Assembly (NCBI GenBank): GCA_018340375.1 | Contig: JAFFJZ010000004.1 | Span: 34,694,001 to 34,758,000, forward strand | Length of the DNA stretch: 64,000 nt | Source of the DNA: Gonatopus flavifemur | Lineage: Eukaryota; Arthropoda; Insecta; Hymenoptera; Dryinidae | Reading direction: 5' to 3' | Program-made: the position numbers and the translations under genes | The notes under the pieces: model-generated | Database searches by the model: none | Seen by the model: only the letters and a program-made list of their open reading frames with translations | What the model was told of the DNA's origin: nothing | Part shown: piece after piece, positions 54,016-63,923 of the stretch | Layout of the letters: each line of letters begins with the position of its first letter | Position numbering within the stretch: the stretch's first letter is position 1

Positions 54016-54495
54016 AAAATGAATTGATTATTCGATGATTTTACCGATCATATAAAAATATACGTAAGAATGGATACACAAGTCCAATCCAAAACATGAC
54101 CTCAAACCTTGTTTTAGACTTCGTAAAATTGAATCACAATAGGAATAGGGCACAGTTTCGTATAAATGAGCGCGTGGTACTATTGCGAGAGTGAGTTACG
54201 AATGTTGCGGACGTACGCATATGTCAACCGTGGGGGTACCTGAGTCCCGAGAAAAACACTCCCCTACTCTCCCATCACCGGCACTATTCAGAGAGCGCAC
54301 TGTAACATCGTACACTGAATACCTGCTATAAATTTGAACAATCGAAATGATTACAAACATATGTAAGCCTTTTTCGACCACGCGATCAGCATTGTCGGTT
54401 TAGCTGAGATCGGTCAGGCATAGGTAAGGTAGAATAGGAATGTCCGTAGGTAGGTTTCGGTGAAAGGTTCGATACCCGTTGAAGGAAGGGTAATA
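54016..54495. other. Non-coding stretch, no gene seen
   Basis: Unique-looking sequence up to the mariner insertion site. Confidence 0.45.
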
Positions 54496-55789
54496 CGAGG
54501 GTGGATTGATAAGTTTCCGGCCTGACCAAGAGATGGCGCCACTAGGCCTACCTTGAGGTGGCGTTCTATAGTACCATCCTTAGATAGCTTGTAGCTATAG
54601 TTTCAGTCCGATCGCCATGTTAGTTTAGTTTTGAGAGCACGCTGACCAAGACGCCTCTGTGTTTTTCGTAAAAATGGAAAAGCTGGAAAATCGTGCTGTC
54701 ATCAAATACTTTTATTTGAAGGGGTTAACGCCGAAGGAAATTAAAGAAGAGATGGACTCAACACTGGGGACATCCTCCCCATCATATTCAACCGTTAAGC
54801 AGTGGGTTTCCGAGTTTAAAAAGGGTCGTGTGAGCACCTCTGATGAGCCTCGCTCAGGACGCCCCATTGAGGTCACAACTCCAGATATGATCGAAAAAAT
54901 CCATCAAATAGTGCTGAAAGATCGCAGATTAAAAGTTCGTGAGATAGCTGAGACCTGTAAGATGTCATATGAACGTGTACAAAATATTTTGCCCCAACAT
55001 TTGTATATGGAAAAGCTCTGTGCAAGATGGGTGCCGCGTTTGCTAACAGTCGACCAAAAATTGATTCGAAAGAACATTTCTACCGCCAATTTGGCGTTGT
55101 ATAAGCGTAATCCAAGCGAATTTTTGCGTCGATTCGTAGCCGTTGACGAAACTTGGGTCCACCACTACACTCCTGAAACCAAAGAACAGTCTAAACAGTG
55201 GATTGGACCAGGGGAACCAACTCCAAAGAAGGCAAAAACAATTTTTTCGGCGAACAAGGTTATGGCTACTGTTTTTTGGGATGCAAGAGGTATTATATAC
55301 ATTGATTACCTTGAAAAGGGTAAAACTATCACTGGTCAATACCACGCAGACTTATTGCAACGTTTGAGCCACGAAGTGAAAATTAAACGACCTCATCTGG
55401 CGAAGAAAAAAATCTTGTTTCATCACGATAACGCACCAGCGCACACATCAATCGTTGCGATGGCTAAAATCAACGATCTGAAGTTTGAATTAATGCCGCA
55501 CCCTCCCTACTCTCCAGACCTAGCCCCGAGTGACTATTATCTGTTTCCTAACCTCTAAAAATGGCTTGGCGGTAAGAGATTTGCGGACAATGAAGAAGTA
55601 ATCGAAGCTGTAAATGGGTATTTTGAGGAGCTTGACGAATCAGTCTATAGAGATGGCATTACTAGGCTAGAACACCGCTATGAGAAATGTATCAGCCTTG
55701 GAGGAGATTATGTTGAGAAATAAAAAAAAAAAAATTCTTCAAAACGTTGTTTTTCTTGGTCAGGCCGGAAACTTATCAATCCACCCTCG
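54496..55789 (+). mobile_element. mariner (DD34D) element, copy 3
   Basis: 1,294 bp with TA at 54494-54495 and 55790-55791. Same termini and length as copy 2 (22767-24060). Confidence 0.95.
54674..55723 (+). pseudogene. mariner transposase, single late stop
   Basis: The frame opens at the ATG at 54674 and would end at TAA 55721-55723 (349 codons). One TAA at 55556-55558 replaces the Lys codon after YYLFPNL, removing the last 55 residues. [22 protein letters not shown] and [12 protein letters not shown] are all present before the stop, with DD34D spacing. Differences from copy 2 are few and mostly single substitutions (e.g. Pro for His in the NILxQHLY segment, Gly for Asp in LEKxKT, Pro for Ser in LMxHPPY). 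The codon that is a stop in copy 2 is Leu here. Confidence 0.93.
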
Positions 55790-55791
55790 TA

Positions 55792-56309
55792 TTCAATATT
55801 TGAATGTGCGGTGGATTGAATTCTGCCTTCTAAAACCCCTTGATGTTCGAGCATTCGGTCAATCTAGAAATGATTTTGTTTTCAATTCGAAACACAATTC
55901 CTTCCCTATTTCCACGGATGAATTGTTGAGAAAAATCTCCCCAAGTTGTTCTCATCAATAAAGTTGTTTATCGCGTTTGAATAATACGACAAAAGATAGA
56001 GGATTCACTCTCATACCCCTCACAACGTCAGCACGCATTTCACGCGCATCAGATGCGAGCTAGTTGCGCGCAACTCCACTCGCAATTCACGCAACAAAAA
56101 GCGACGCACATGAATCTCACTTTGCAAGCGAATCGGAATTCTGAAACGCACGCAAGTCGCTTATACTTTGCGCGCAAGATGTTATATGGATACGTACCTT
56201 CCTTCACCCACGTACATGACTCTGATGTATCCTACCAATTCCTATCCAGCAAATACATTGTCTGAAATAGAAAGTAAAGATGGATTGAGTCCAATAACCT
56301 CCCATACAG
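55792..56309. other. Non-coding; GCGCGCAA-rich patch
   Basis: At 56020-56180 GCGCGCAA, CGCGCATC, ACGCAA and GCGACGCAC words resemble a worn dyad repeat. No gene seen. Confidence 0.4.
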
Positions 56310-56700
56310 CACCACAGATCTCAGTAATGTCTCAATTACATTTCGATCTTTCACCTTCATTACATTTCAATATACTTTCACAGAAATATGTCAAAAATCT
56401 GTCAATTGAAATGTTACCTATTTGCAATGTCTCAGATATATTACGAGACAAACATTACAATGAAATATTTCATAAATATTCTTGGAATATTGCAGAAATA
56501 ATTCAGAAATATTGCATTGAAGTGTAAGATTAGCGGACATTGTAATATTTCTGAAGAGACTTTGAAACCTCGGTGTGACATACAGCAATGTCATAGAAAT
56601 ATTTACATGTTTCAGATGTTAGATTTCTGCAACCTTAATGAGATCTTCGGTGCTGTGTGGGCTAACATTGAAAAAGATTTATTGATAAAGAAAAAACAGT
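56310..56700. repeat. Dispersed repeat, copy 2 (of the 38.2-kb intron repeat)
   Basis: Inverse of 38200-38640. The ORFs across it (56168-56527 and 56517-56870) are not conserved in the other copy. Confidence 0.65.
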
Positions 56701-56971
56701 TATACTCACATACTTTTCACTTGTTGCATGGGAAGATATCACGTAAATTTATCGTTCATCCTCGATTATTCAGTCACTTTTTAGATGGTGTACACCTAAC
56801 TTTTCATATATACATATATATATATATATATAAACACTTTGAAACTATTGTGGCGACACTAACTTTATGAAAATTTTGAGGCCTAAGCCTCAAGTCACGT
56901 AAACGTGGAAATGGATGCGCAGGGACCGTATAGAAGATCTGCGCGGCCTTCCGTTCCTCACGTACACGTTT

Positions 56972-57286
56972 CCCAGCCAACAAAATCAAGGCAGCGCTTC
57001 TGGCAGTGGTGCTACGATTCACTTATACAGTTAAAAATCTTCTGTACATATATGGCTTCATTTATGTCTGGAAATAGAAGCGACTTTGTAGTATTGTTAC
57101 TAGGAGCACTACTTGGTAGCACTTCCTGATAATACTGGTAGTGCCGAAGTAGTGCTACGTTATAAATTGAATCATATATATGTTATGGTACCATGCAGTC
57201 TCACGGTAATGGAAAAGCTACTACGTTACTACCACTAGCACTGCTAGTAGCGGAAACGTGAATTTGGAAGCACTTTGCTGGCTGGG
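56972..57286. mobile_element. 315-bp CCCAGCCA MITE, copy 3 (intact)
   Basis: CCCAGCCAACAAAATCAAGG to TTTGCTGGCTGGG, exactly as long as copy 1. TT on both sides. Confidence 0.82.
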
Positions 57287-57402
57287 TTACATAGCTTGTG
57301 TGTCTAGGCCTTAAAGCCACATCATTGACACATTGTTTACGTATACGTCAAACTACGGAGGCAGCCATAATGCTTTGACCTAAGGTCAGGTTTAAGTTGC
57401 CA

Positions 57403-58014
57403 ATTCATGGGGCGTCAAGCATCGAGCGTCCAATTATTTCCCCAGATTTTTTCGACGCTGAATTGCGAAATGCCACAGGTACCTTTTCATGGAGCGTCAA
57501 ACATCGAGCATCAATAGGGTTACCATATGTGTCCGGGGAAAAACCCGGACATGTACTCTTTTCAAGAATGCGGGAATATCCGCCAGGGTTTTCGACTTGT
57601 ACTCTCAGTACTCTTTTTGTTCTCTTTTTAGAGAAGGAATTAGATCTACATTTTAATATCGGAAAAACCGTATTATAAAGAGTACATGTCCGGGTTTTCC
57701 CGGACGTATGGTAACCCTAAGCATCAAAATAGTAAATTCCAATTCCAACATTGACACATAACCTCATATGCTAGGAAGGAATTAATTTGTATGCTCATTT
57801 GATGTATTGCTGTTATTAAGCAATAAAGTAAATTACTACTAAAAAGGAATTATTTCAACCAGGACCAGGAATAAAACTCGGTATTTATGGAAATCAATGT
57901 CAACGTTGGAAATGATGAAAGTTGGAAGAAACTAACTTCATAAATTTCAACGCTGGAGCGTCGAAAAAATCTGGGGAAATAATTGGACGCTCGATGCTCA
58001 ACGCCCCATGAATT
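57403..58014. mobile_element. Foldback MITE with AATTCATGGGGCG ends
   Basis: AATTCATGGGGCGTCAAGC and CGAGCGTCCAATTATTTCCC at the left mirror 57950-58014. A TIR-like word (ATGGAGCGTCAAACATCGAG) recurs at 57490. A hAT MITE has inserted at 57515. Confidence 0.75.
57515..57719. mobile_element. 205-bp hAT-type MITE with 8-bp target duplication
   Basis: TAGGGTTACCATATGTGTCC faces GGACGTATGGTAACCCTA. AGCATCAA is at 57507-57514 and 57720-57727. Arms also pair through CCCGGACATGTACTCTTT. Confidence 0.88.
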
Positions 58015-58624
58015 CGCAGCTTTATAGACTTGAGCGTACCTTCTTGATTGACTACGGGGAGTGTTCCAACGAAGATAGAGAAAGAGAGAAACTTACTAGG
58101 AAAGCATAACTGAGAATGATAGAGAGATATTATGAAGTTTTTACGTTTGTGAAACAGTCTCTTTCTAGTTTCTTTGCTAAATATCCATGATTAATGTGGT
58201 TCTCTCTCTCTCTCTCTGTCTTCCGCTCCTATCTTGCTCTATCAATGATCTGTTGATCTTTCCAATTCGAAAGGATGAGAGCGATGAATGAGTGAGATGG
58301 TATCAAGTTAGACGAAGATATATAATGAGATACGAGCGAATATCATTCATATCGGCAAATCACGAGATAATTTGACATGATTTGAATCGAAATACTCAAT
58401 CGAATAAATTGATGGTTTCGATGAATTTTCACGAACAAATGGAATATTCTCGGCTTACAATCAATGAAACTACGAATCTAATCAATGCAAATTTGAATTT
58501 GATAAAGAATGAAATCATGTAATAAATAATCGAATTCTTATACATAAAATAATTTTTAAAATAATCAATCGAACAAAATAAAAGGAATCCGGATGAATTG
58601 ACAAATACAATCAAGAGGAGATAT
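58015..58624. other. Non-coding; (CT)n microsatellite at 58203-58219
   Basis: No gene seen. Confidence 0.5.
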
Positions 58625-59045
58625 ATGAATCGTTTATTGCCAAAACCCCATAACCGAGATTTTTTTCAAAAATCGTTTTTTCATCGGATATCGTAGCCAG
58701 CATAAAGGCGCATCGTTTGGTGTAATACTGCATGTCTATCATGACTGTAACCCGTTCAAAACTTGATGAGAAATATGCGTTTATTGGCAAAACCCCATAA
58801 CTGACATCAGATATGAATCGTTTATTTCCAAAACCCCATAACTGACAAAAGTGAAACTTTTGGGAAATAAAAAAACACTGTATAATTTGATAAATACTTA
58901 TTCCTTATGTAAGTCTTTTTTATAGGACATACCTAGTACCGAAACGAATGTTTGTCGATGAAAACCTTCGGCCTATTCTCATTATCCTTGACGGAAATAA
59001 TTCAGATGTACCTGTGTAGTTATGGGGTTTTGCCAACAAACGAAC
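58625..59045. repeat. Dispersed CCCATAAC motif cluster
   Basis: CAAAACCCCATAAC occurs at about 58639, 58790 and 58830 in one orientation and as GTTATGGGGTTTTG near 59018 in the other, with ATGAATCGTTTAT nearby. It precedes the C-terminal gene fragment at 59196. Confidence 0.55.
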
Positions 59046-59195
59046 TGAAAACTGGAATAAACTTCATTTCCAAGTATGTAATGGCTAATACACAAGAGTT
59101 GGAGTGAATTTTATTGTTTATAAATTAGTTATACATAGTAAAATGGGGAAAACACATATAAAACATAAAAATACATCTACAAGAACTGTATTTCT

Positions 59196-59400
59196 TTAAT
59201 CATCCCCTTCATTGTCGCAGTCTTTATCGGTAGTTGGCCATGTATAAAGTTCTGAATAGAACGGTTGCGCTTCATCCGGTATATACTGGAATATCTTTTT
59301 CAGGTCCTGAAGTTTTTTTAGGTTAATTGGAAGCTGCTTCGTATATGCTCTTTCTGTGGGCAATTGAAATGTTGCATCTTTACGAATATTAAATATTAAA
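59196..59400 (-). pseudogene. C-terminal fragment of a second 36-kb-type transposase
   Basis: On the minus strand it reads DATFQLPTERAYTKQLPI, NLKKLQDLKKIFQYIPDE and AQPFYSELYTWPTTDKD and ends in an acidic tail before TAA (59196-59198). The K-L-DL-xx-F-xIP-xxx-FY-L ending resembles the C-termini of the protein family at 37994-39713 (recalled family pattern; no direct overlap with the broken end there). It is cut at about 59400 by an AATATTAAATATT patch and the foldback at 59420. No start or upstream exon is seen. Confidence 0.5.
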
Positions 59401-59419
59401 TATTCGTAAATATTAAATA

Positions 59420-60738
59420 TTGTTTAACATGGTAAAATGGTCCCACCTTGAGAGAGAAGAAAACAACCTTAAAAACAACGTTGAGAACAACGTTGGAAAC
59501 AATGTTGAAAATGTGACAACAAAAGTTACATTCCTAAATGAAAAAACAAAAAATCGATTTTCCTCGGAAGCGAACTTTGGATTTTGGAGATCTAAGATCC
59601 AACGTCCCTGCCTCTTGGCTACGGTTTTGTATGAATGTAGCAGAACTTGAAAATGTATATGAACCTTGCTTGGATCAAAATCATCTTGGAAAAAAATAAT
59701 TAATCCGATTAACACAACCCCAGTGAATTCCATTAATTATTACAACAACTGGAAGGTTTGGTTGAATTCCATCTGATTATTCGTCAATAACATGTGGTCA
59801 GATTTACAGATGTTTTTGTGTGTTTTTTTATGTTCGAATCAACTCCTTGGCACTGGAAACATCGTTCCAAGAATGTAATGCAAGATTTTGCATCTTCACC
59901 AGCTGAATATTTCATAATTCGATTGCCAATTCGTTTCGATGAACGATTCAAACTTCCACAACATGACTTTTTTTGAAAACAATTTTATTGGCTGTTGCCG
60001 AATCTCAACGAGTTTCAGACGAACTATTTACATCCGTATAATAAATCATGAGAAATGATTCAGAAGAATACTATTTTTGATTAATTCTTCAAGTTTCCTA
60101 AAAACAATCATCTCAGATATCCTTTAGAAATGTTATGATCACTTGAAATTGACTTTATTTATTTCGTGGTTTTTCACTGTTTTACCGACGATCAAACAGA
60201 TAACATTTTTTCAATTAATCTGTGTTCTCAATCAATAGAGCATGAATCTAAATTATTCAAAGACATATGAGAATTCCTATGGTTGAATAAATTAGATGAA
60301 CATTTCACATTTCAGGTGTATAAGAAACATGTAATACGTATTTTAAACACAATTCCAGTAAAAAAATTGTCTGCATCGTGTAGGAGCTTTATTGATTGAT
60401 GAAAGGTAATTGTTGCAGTAATATTCAATGAAATTCGTTGGGTTTTTCAATTAGATTAATTATTTTATTCCTAGATGATTTTGATTCAAGCAAAGTTCAT
60501 ATACATTTTTAAGCTCTGCTACATTCATACAAAACCGTAGCCAAGAGGCCGGGAAGTCGGATCTTAGATCTCAAAAATCCGAGTTCGAATCCGAGGAAAA
60601 TCGATTTTTTTTTTTCATTTAGGAATGTAACTTTTGTTGTCACATTTTCAACGTTGTTCTCGACGTTGTTTGCAACGTTGTTTTTAAAGTTGCTTTTTCT
60701 TTTTTCTCAAGGTGGGACCATTTTACCATGTTAAACAA
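59420..60738. mobile_element. 1.3-kb foldback with about 280-bp TIRs
   Basis: TTGTTTAACATGGTAAAATGG and its inverse mark the ends. The arms (59420-59700 and about 60470-60738) share AACAACGTTG modules, ATCGATTTTCCTCGGA-type and GTAGCCAAGAGGC-type lines. The roughly 770 bp between hold a 60-codon ORF (59794-59976) without motif. The right edge continues into more CAACGTTGTTTTC modules up to about 60785. Confidence 0.7.
60530..60615 (+). other. tRNA-like segment in the right TIR, with T-run
   Basis: TAGCCAAGAGG (60538-60548) fits the A-box and AGTTCGAATCC (60582-60592) fits the B-box with one change. A long T-run (60605-60615) would terminate pol III. The T-stem does not pair, so it is not an intact tRNA; a SINE-like origin is plausible. 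The left arm carries a more degenerate inverse. Confidence 0.4.
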
Positions 60739-60857
60739 CGTTGTTTTCAACCTAGTTTTCAACGTTGTTTTCAACGTTGTTTTCCACGTGGTTGTTTTCC
60801 CCCGGGAAAGCACTCCATACTAGCACAACTATACGTGAAAAGGCATCAAAACTGAAT

Positions 60858-61220
60858 ATGAATGTTGCAGGCTCTTCTAAAAACGATGAAAAACAAATTT
60901 TACGTATAAAAGATACTGATTCCCTCACTAACGTCACTACTGACAAGACTTCAGTTTATTTAGAAGATACCGTAATCCTCAATGAATTCGAACTCGACTC
61001 GTACGAAATTTCGAAGACTGAAAACGACTTAGCAAACAAAATTTCCAGCTATTACATCAAAATACACGAAGCTGTGGGACTTATACCACGGTGTTCCGGA
61101 GGAAAGGATGGAAGCAGTTTCCGAGAATTTTCAGCCGCATGTGCAGATGAATTTTCAGATGAATTTATGGGAAATTGCATACAAATATACCGGAAATCCA
61201 GTTCCCAATCAGTGATTTGA
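60858..61220 (+). CDS. Unidentified 120-codon ORF
   Basis: Opens at ATG 60858 (the frame is open further upstream) and ends TGA 61218-61220. The product is acidic and Ser/Thr/Lys-rich with no signal peptide or membrane segment: SSKNDEKQILRIKDTDS, LEDTVILNEFELDSYEIS, ISSYYIKIHEAVGLIP, SGGKDGSSFREFSAACADEF. Codon use looks less AT-simple than the surrounding repeats. I do not recognise it. Its last 60 or so bases are the start of the inverted flank that reappears at 63924-64000, so part of the ORF probably exists twice. Confidence 0.35.
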   Translation: MNVAGSSKNDEKQILRIKDTDSLTNVTTDKTSVYLEDTVILNEFELDSYEISKTENDLANKISSYYIKIHEAVGLIPRCSGGKDGSSFREFSAACADEFSDEFMGNCIQIYRKSSSQSVI

Positions 61221-61237
61221 ATTTTCCGGTTGTTATA
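61159..61237. repeat. Left flank of element C, inverted copy at window end
   Basis: GAATTTATGGGAAATTGCAT through to TATA matches the inverse of 63924-64000 without a mismatch, outside the element's own ends. Confidence 0.9.
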
Positions 61238-61650
61238 CAGGGTGGTTCATTCGAAGTGATATAGTCAAATATCTCGGAAACTAGTGGAGATGGAAAAAAA
61301 TGTTCCGGATAAAAAGTTTAGGGTTCCAAGGGAGAAGTATGATGCTGACCTTGGGAAATCCCTCAGAAGTCATTTTGGAGGTCATTTAGGGGTCAAGATG
61401 GTTTTTTTAAATGGGACTCCCATTTTTTTATCATGGCATGGGAAAGCTGGTTTCAAACCCTTTACGAAACACTGGTCATGGACACCTTTCCGTGGATTGG
61501 GGTGCAAGGTTTGGACTGTCGAAGTTATTGATGAACTATTCTTAGCGCTACCCAGGAACAACGACGTGGACGTGGTAGTTCTCTGTTCCCTCCGGAGTGC
61601 TTGATTATTGTAAGTCCCCTTGCCTCTCACATGTGGGGTGCTTGATGCTG

Positions 61651-62866
61651 TTACAATAATTGCTCGAAGTTACCCCCCTCTGCCTGGATACATAATCCCA
61701 GTCTCCGCCGAAAATTTGTAACCGTCTTCAGAAACACTGATCGCGGTATGTTGATCATGTCCTCCCTCGTTGTTGGTTAGGCCTTGAATACTTCGTCTTT
61801 TAGAAAACCCCACAAGAAAAAGTCGGGAGATGTCAAGTCGGGTGAGCGTGAAGGCCACGCAACTGGCCCACCTCGTCTAATCCACCTTCCCGGGAAATGA
61901 TGATCAAGGTATTCTCTCACGATCAATGCGTAATGGGGTGGCGCTCCATCTAGTTGGACCCACATCCTCTGCCTTGTTTGTAAATCCAGATCCTCAAGCA
62001 ACCCTGGTAAATGATCCGCCAGAAATTCCAGAAACATGGGGCCGTTTAAAGTCCCGTTGAAAAAATGTGGACCGACTGAATAGCCATTGACGATCCCGCA
62101 CCACACATTTACGCTCCAACGATGTTGGTTGTCGATTGCTCGATACCAATGCGGATTAACATCCGACCAGTAATGAGATTTGTGTCTATTCAAATGCCCA
62201 GTGCTCTGAAAAGATGCTTCGTCAGAGAACATTACATAGTCGAAGAATTGAGGATCGTCAACCTGCCTTGCTCGTGCCCAGTTGCAGAATCTAATTCGAA
62301 GTCTCATATCGTTTGGAATGAGAGCTTGAGTTAACGTAATGTGGTATGGTCGATATTTGACATGCTTCAAGATTCTCAAAACACTAGTCCGGGGTATACC
62401 AGTTATTTGTGCCCAGTAGCGTGGTGAGAACATTTCTATCCTCTTTCAATTCGCGTGAAAACAACGATAAGAGGTGGGATTTTCCCGCCTCTTATGCTTT
62501 GTTTCGTGTCAGTTGAAGAAAGACAGACAAGCTCTCACCCCGCCACTGTTCGTGCCAACGATCTACTACTAACATGAGGGTCCAAGTGGATAAGTCCCAA
62601 TATGGTGAGTGCACGGATATCATTCTCATCGTACCAGTGATGTCTTAGATCTCGCTGCAATACTCCTCGCCGAGCCCTCAATTCGAGTCCACGGATGGTC
62701 GTGGGGTGTGCGATGCGGCGATCGGTATACCGATCCCGGTGAACTCTTGCGGCTCCGTTCTAATTATTGTGACATGAGCCAAGCACAAGCGTCATATCAA
62801 TAATTTCAGAGGGTTGATAGTGATTCATTTCTTCGATTGAATCGAATGGAATGAATTGATAGATGT
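61651..62866 (-). pseudogene. DD41D transposase of element C, degraded
   Basis: The core (61777-62433) is open: ITGIPRTSVLRILKHVKYRP (second HTH), FSDEASF, QLDGAPPHY, SPDLTSPDFFLWG; spacing between the last two Asp is 41. A TAA at 61777-61779 interrupts before PTTREDM, after which the tail runs in the same frame to FEQLL and TAA at 61651-61653. The N-terminal part (about 62434-62866: MTLVLGSCHNN, VHRDRYTDRRIAHPTTIRG, TILGLIHLDPHVSSRSL) is in other frames with stops. A small hairpin (AAGAGGTGGGATTTTCCCGC) lies near 62469. It resembles element A more than B in its N-terminal motifs. Confidence 0.88.
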
Positions 62867-63410
62867 AGATGATTGAATATGCAAAGGAGAAGAATGATTG
62901 TGATGGTCTCAGTTTAGAACCAGTGTTTAAATCATCATGTATTTCCGTAATCATCCAGATAAACAACCATAATAAACAGAAATTCGATGTTTCTGTTTGT
63001 TTATGTATTCTTGTTCATCGCTTTGCTCCGAAGATCGGGACTGATTTCAATGCAGATTAGAGTTAATTTCATTGGAAAAAAAAACGTAAACATAAACAAA
63101 CGGGAACACTGAGTCTTTGCTTATTATGGTTGGCAGTAATGTGTACGATTTATTACAATTATTGCGTTTCGAATCGAATAAATTATTCCATTTGATTCAA
63201 TGAGGGTTATAGATGAGTATCGACTCTCAAAAATTGTTGAAAAGTTGCTGGAAACATTGGAAGTATTGACCATACCACATAACGTCGATTAGGATGCACA
63301 TTCGAACGGATACAAAAGTCCTTCGAGCTTCCAGAGAATTCACCAAAGAGAGTTACACTGTGAAAAATTTCTTTGTAGATTTACCAAAAAAATTCGGAAG
63401 TTTTTTGGTA
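62867..63410. other. Interior of element C without readable gene
   Basis: AT-rich sequence with short ORFs. The segment from about 63240 leads into the second copy of the transposase 3' end. Confidence 0.4.
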
Positions 63411-63923
63411 AATGAGGGAGGACATGATCGATCGCATCCGCACTGTTTGTGCCAACATACCAGGATTATGTATCCAGGCAGAGGGGGGTAACTTCGAGCA
63501 ATTATTGTAACAGCATCAAGCACCCCACATGTGAGAGGCAAGGGGACTCACGATAATCAAGCACTCCGGAGGGAACAGAGAACTACCACGTCCACGTCGT
63601 TGTTCCTGGGTAGCGCTAAGAATAGTTCATCAATGGTTTCGACGGTCCAAACCTTGCACCCCAATTGGCGGAAAGGTGTCCATGACCAGTGTTTCGTAAA
63701 GGGTTTGAAACCAGCTTTCCCATGCCATGATAAAAAAATGGGAGTCCTATTTGAAAAAACCATCTTGACCCCTAAAGGACCTCCAAAATGACCTCTGAGG
63801 GATTTTCCAAGGTCAGCATCATACTTCTCCCTTGGAACCCTAAACTTTTTATCCGGAACATTTTTTTCCATCTCCACTAGTTTCCGAGATATTTGACTAT
63901 ATCACTTCGAATGAACCACCCTG

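Larger units (their letters stand above)
61238..63923 (-). mobile_element. DD41D (rosa-like) element C with extended palindromic arms
   Basis: 2,686 bp, ends CAGGGTGGTTCATTCGAAG and inverse, TA at 61236-61237 and 63924-63925. TIRs of about 460 bp (61238-61700 and 63462-63923) with a handful of differences. The left arm contains the transposase 3' end, and the right side (63411-63492) carries a second 3' end in the opposite direction (REDMIDRIRTVCANIP then CIQAEGGNFEQLL), so both halves end with the same coding tail. Confidence 0.88.

Noticed and set aside
54455..54475. Possible pol III B-box (GGTTCGATACC)
   Set aside because: No A-box at a suitable distance upstream and no tRNA-like fold.
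59794..59976. 60-codon ORF inside the 59.4-60.7 kb foldback
   Set aside because: No motif, no splice context and not shared with any other copy.
61284..63877. 106-codon ORF present in both TIR arms of element C (61284-61604 and 63557-63877, opposite strands)
   Set aside because: It looked conserved, but the conservation follows from the inverted repeat itself, and it overlaps terminal sequence in the wrong place for a known product. Differences between arms are not clearly synonymous.
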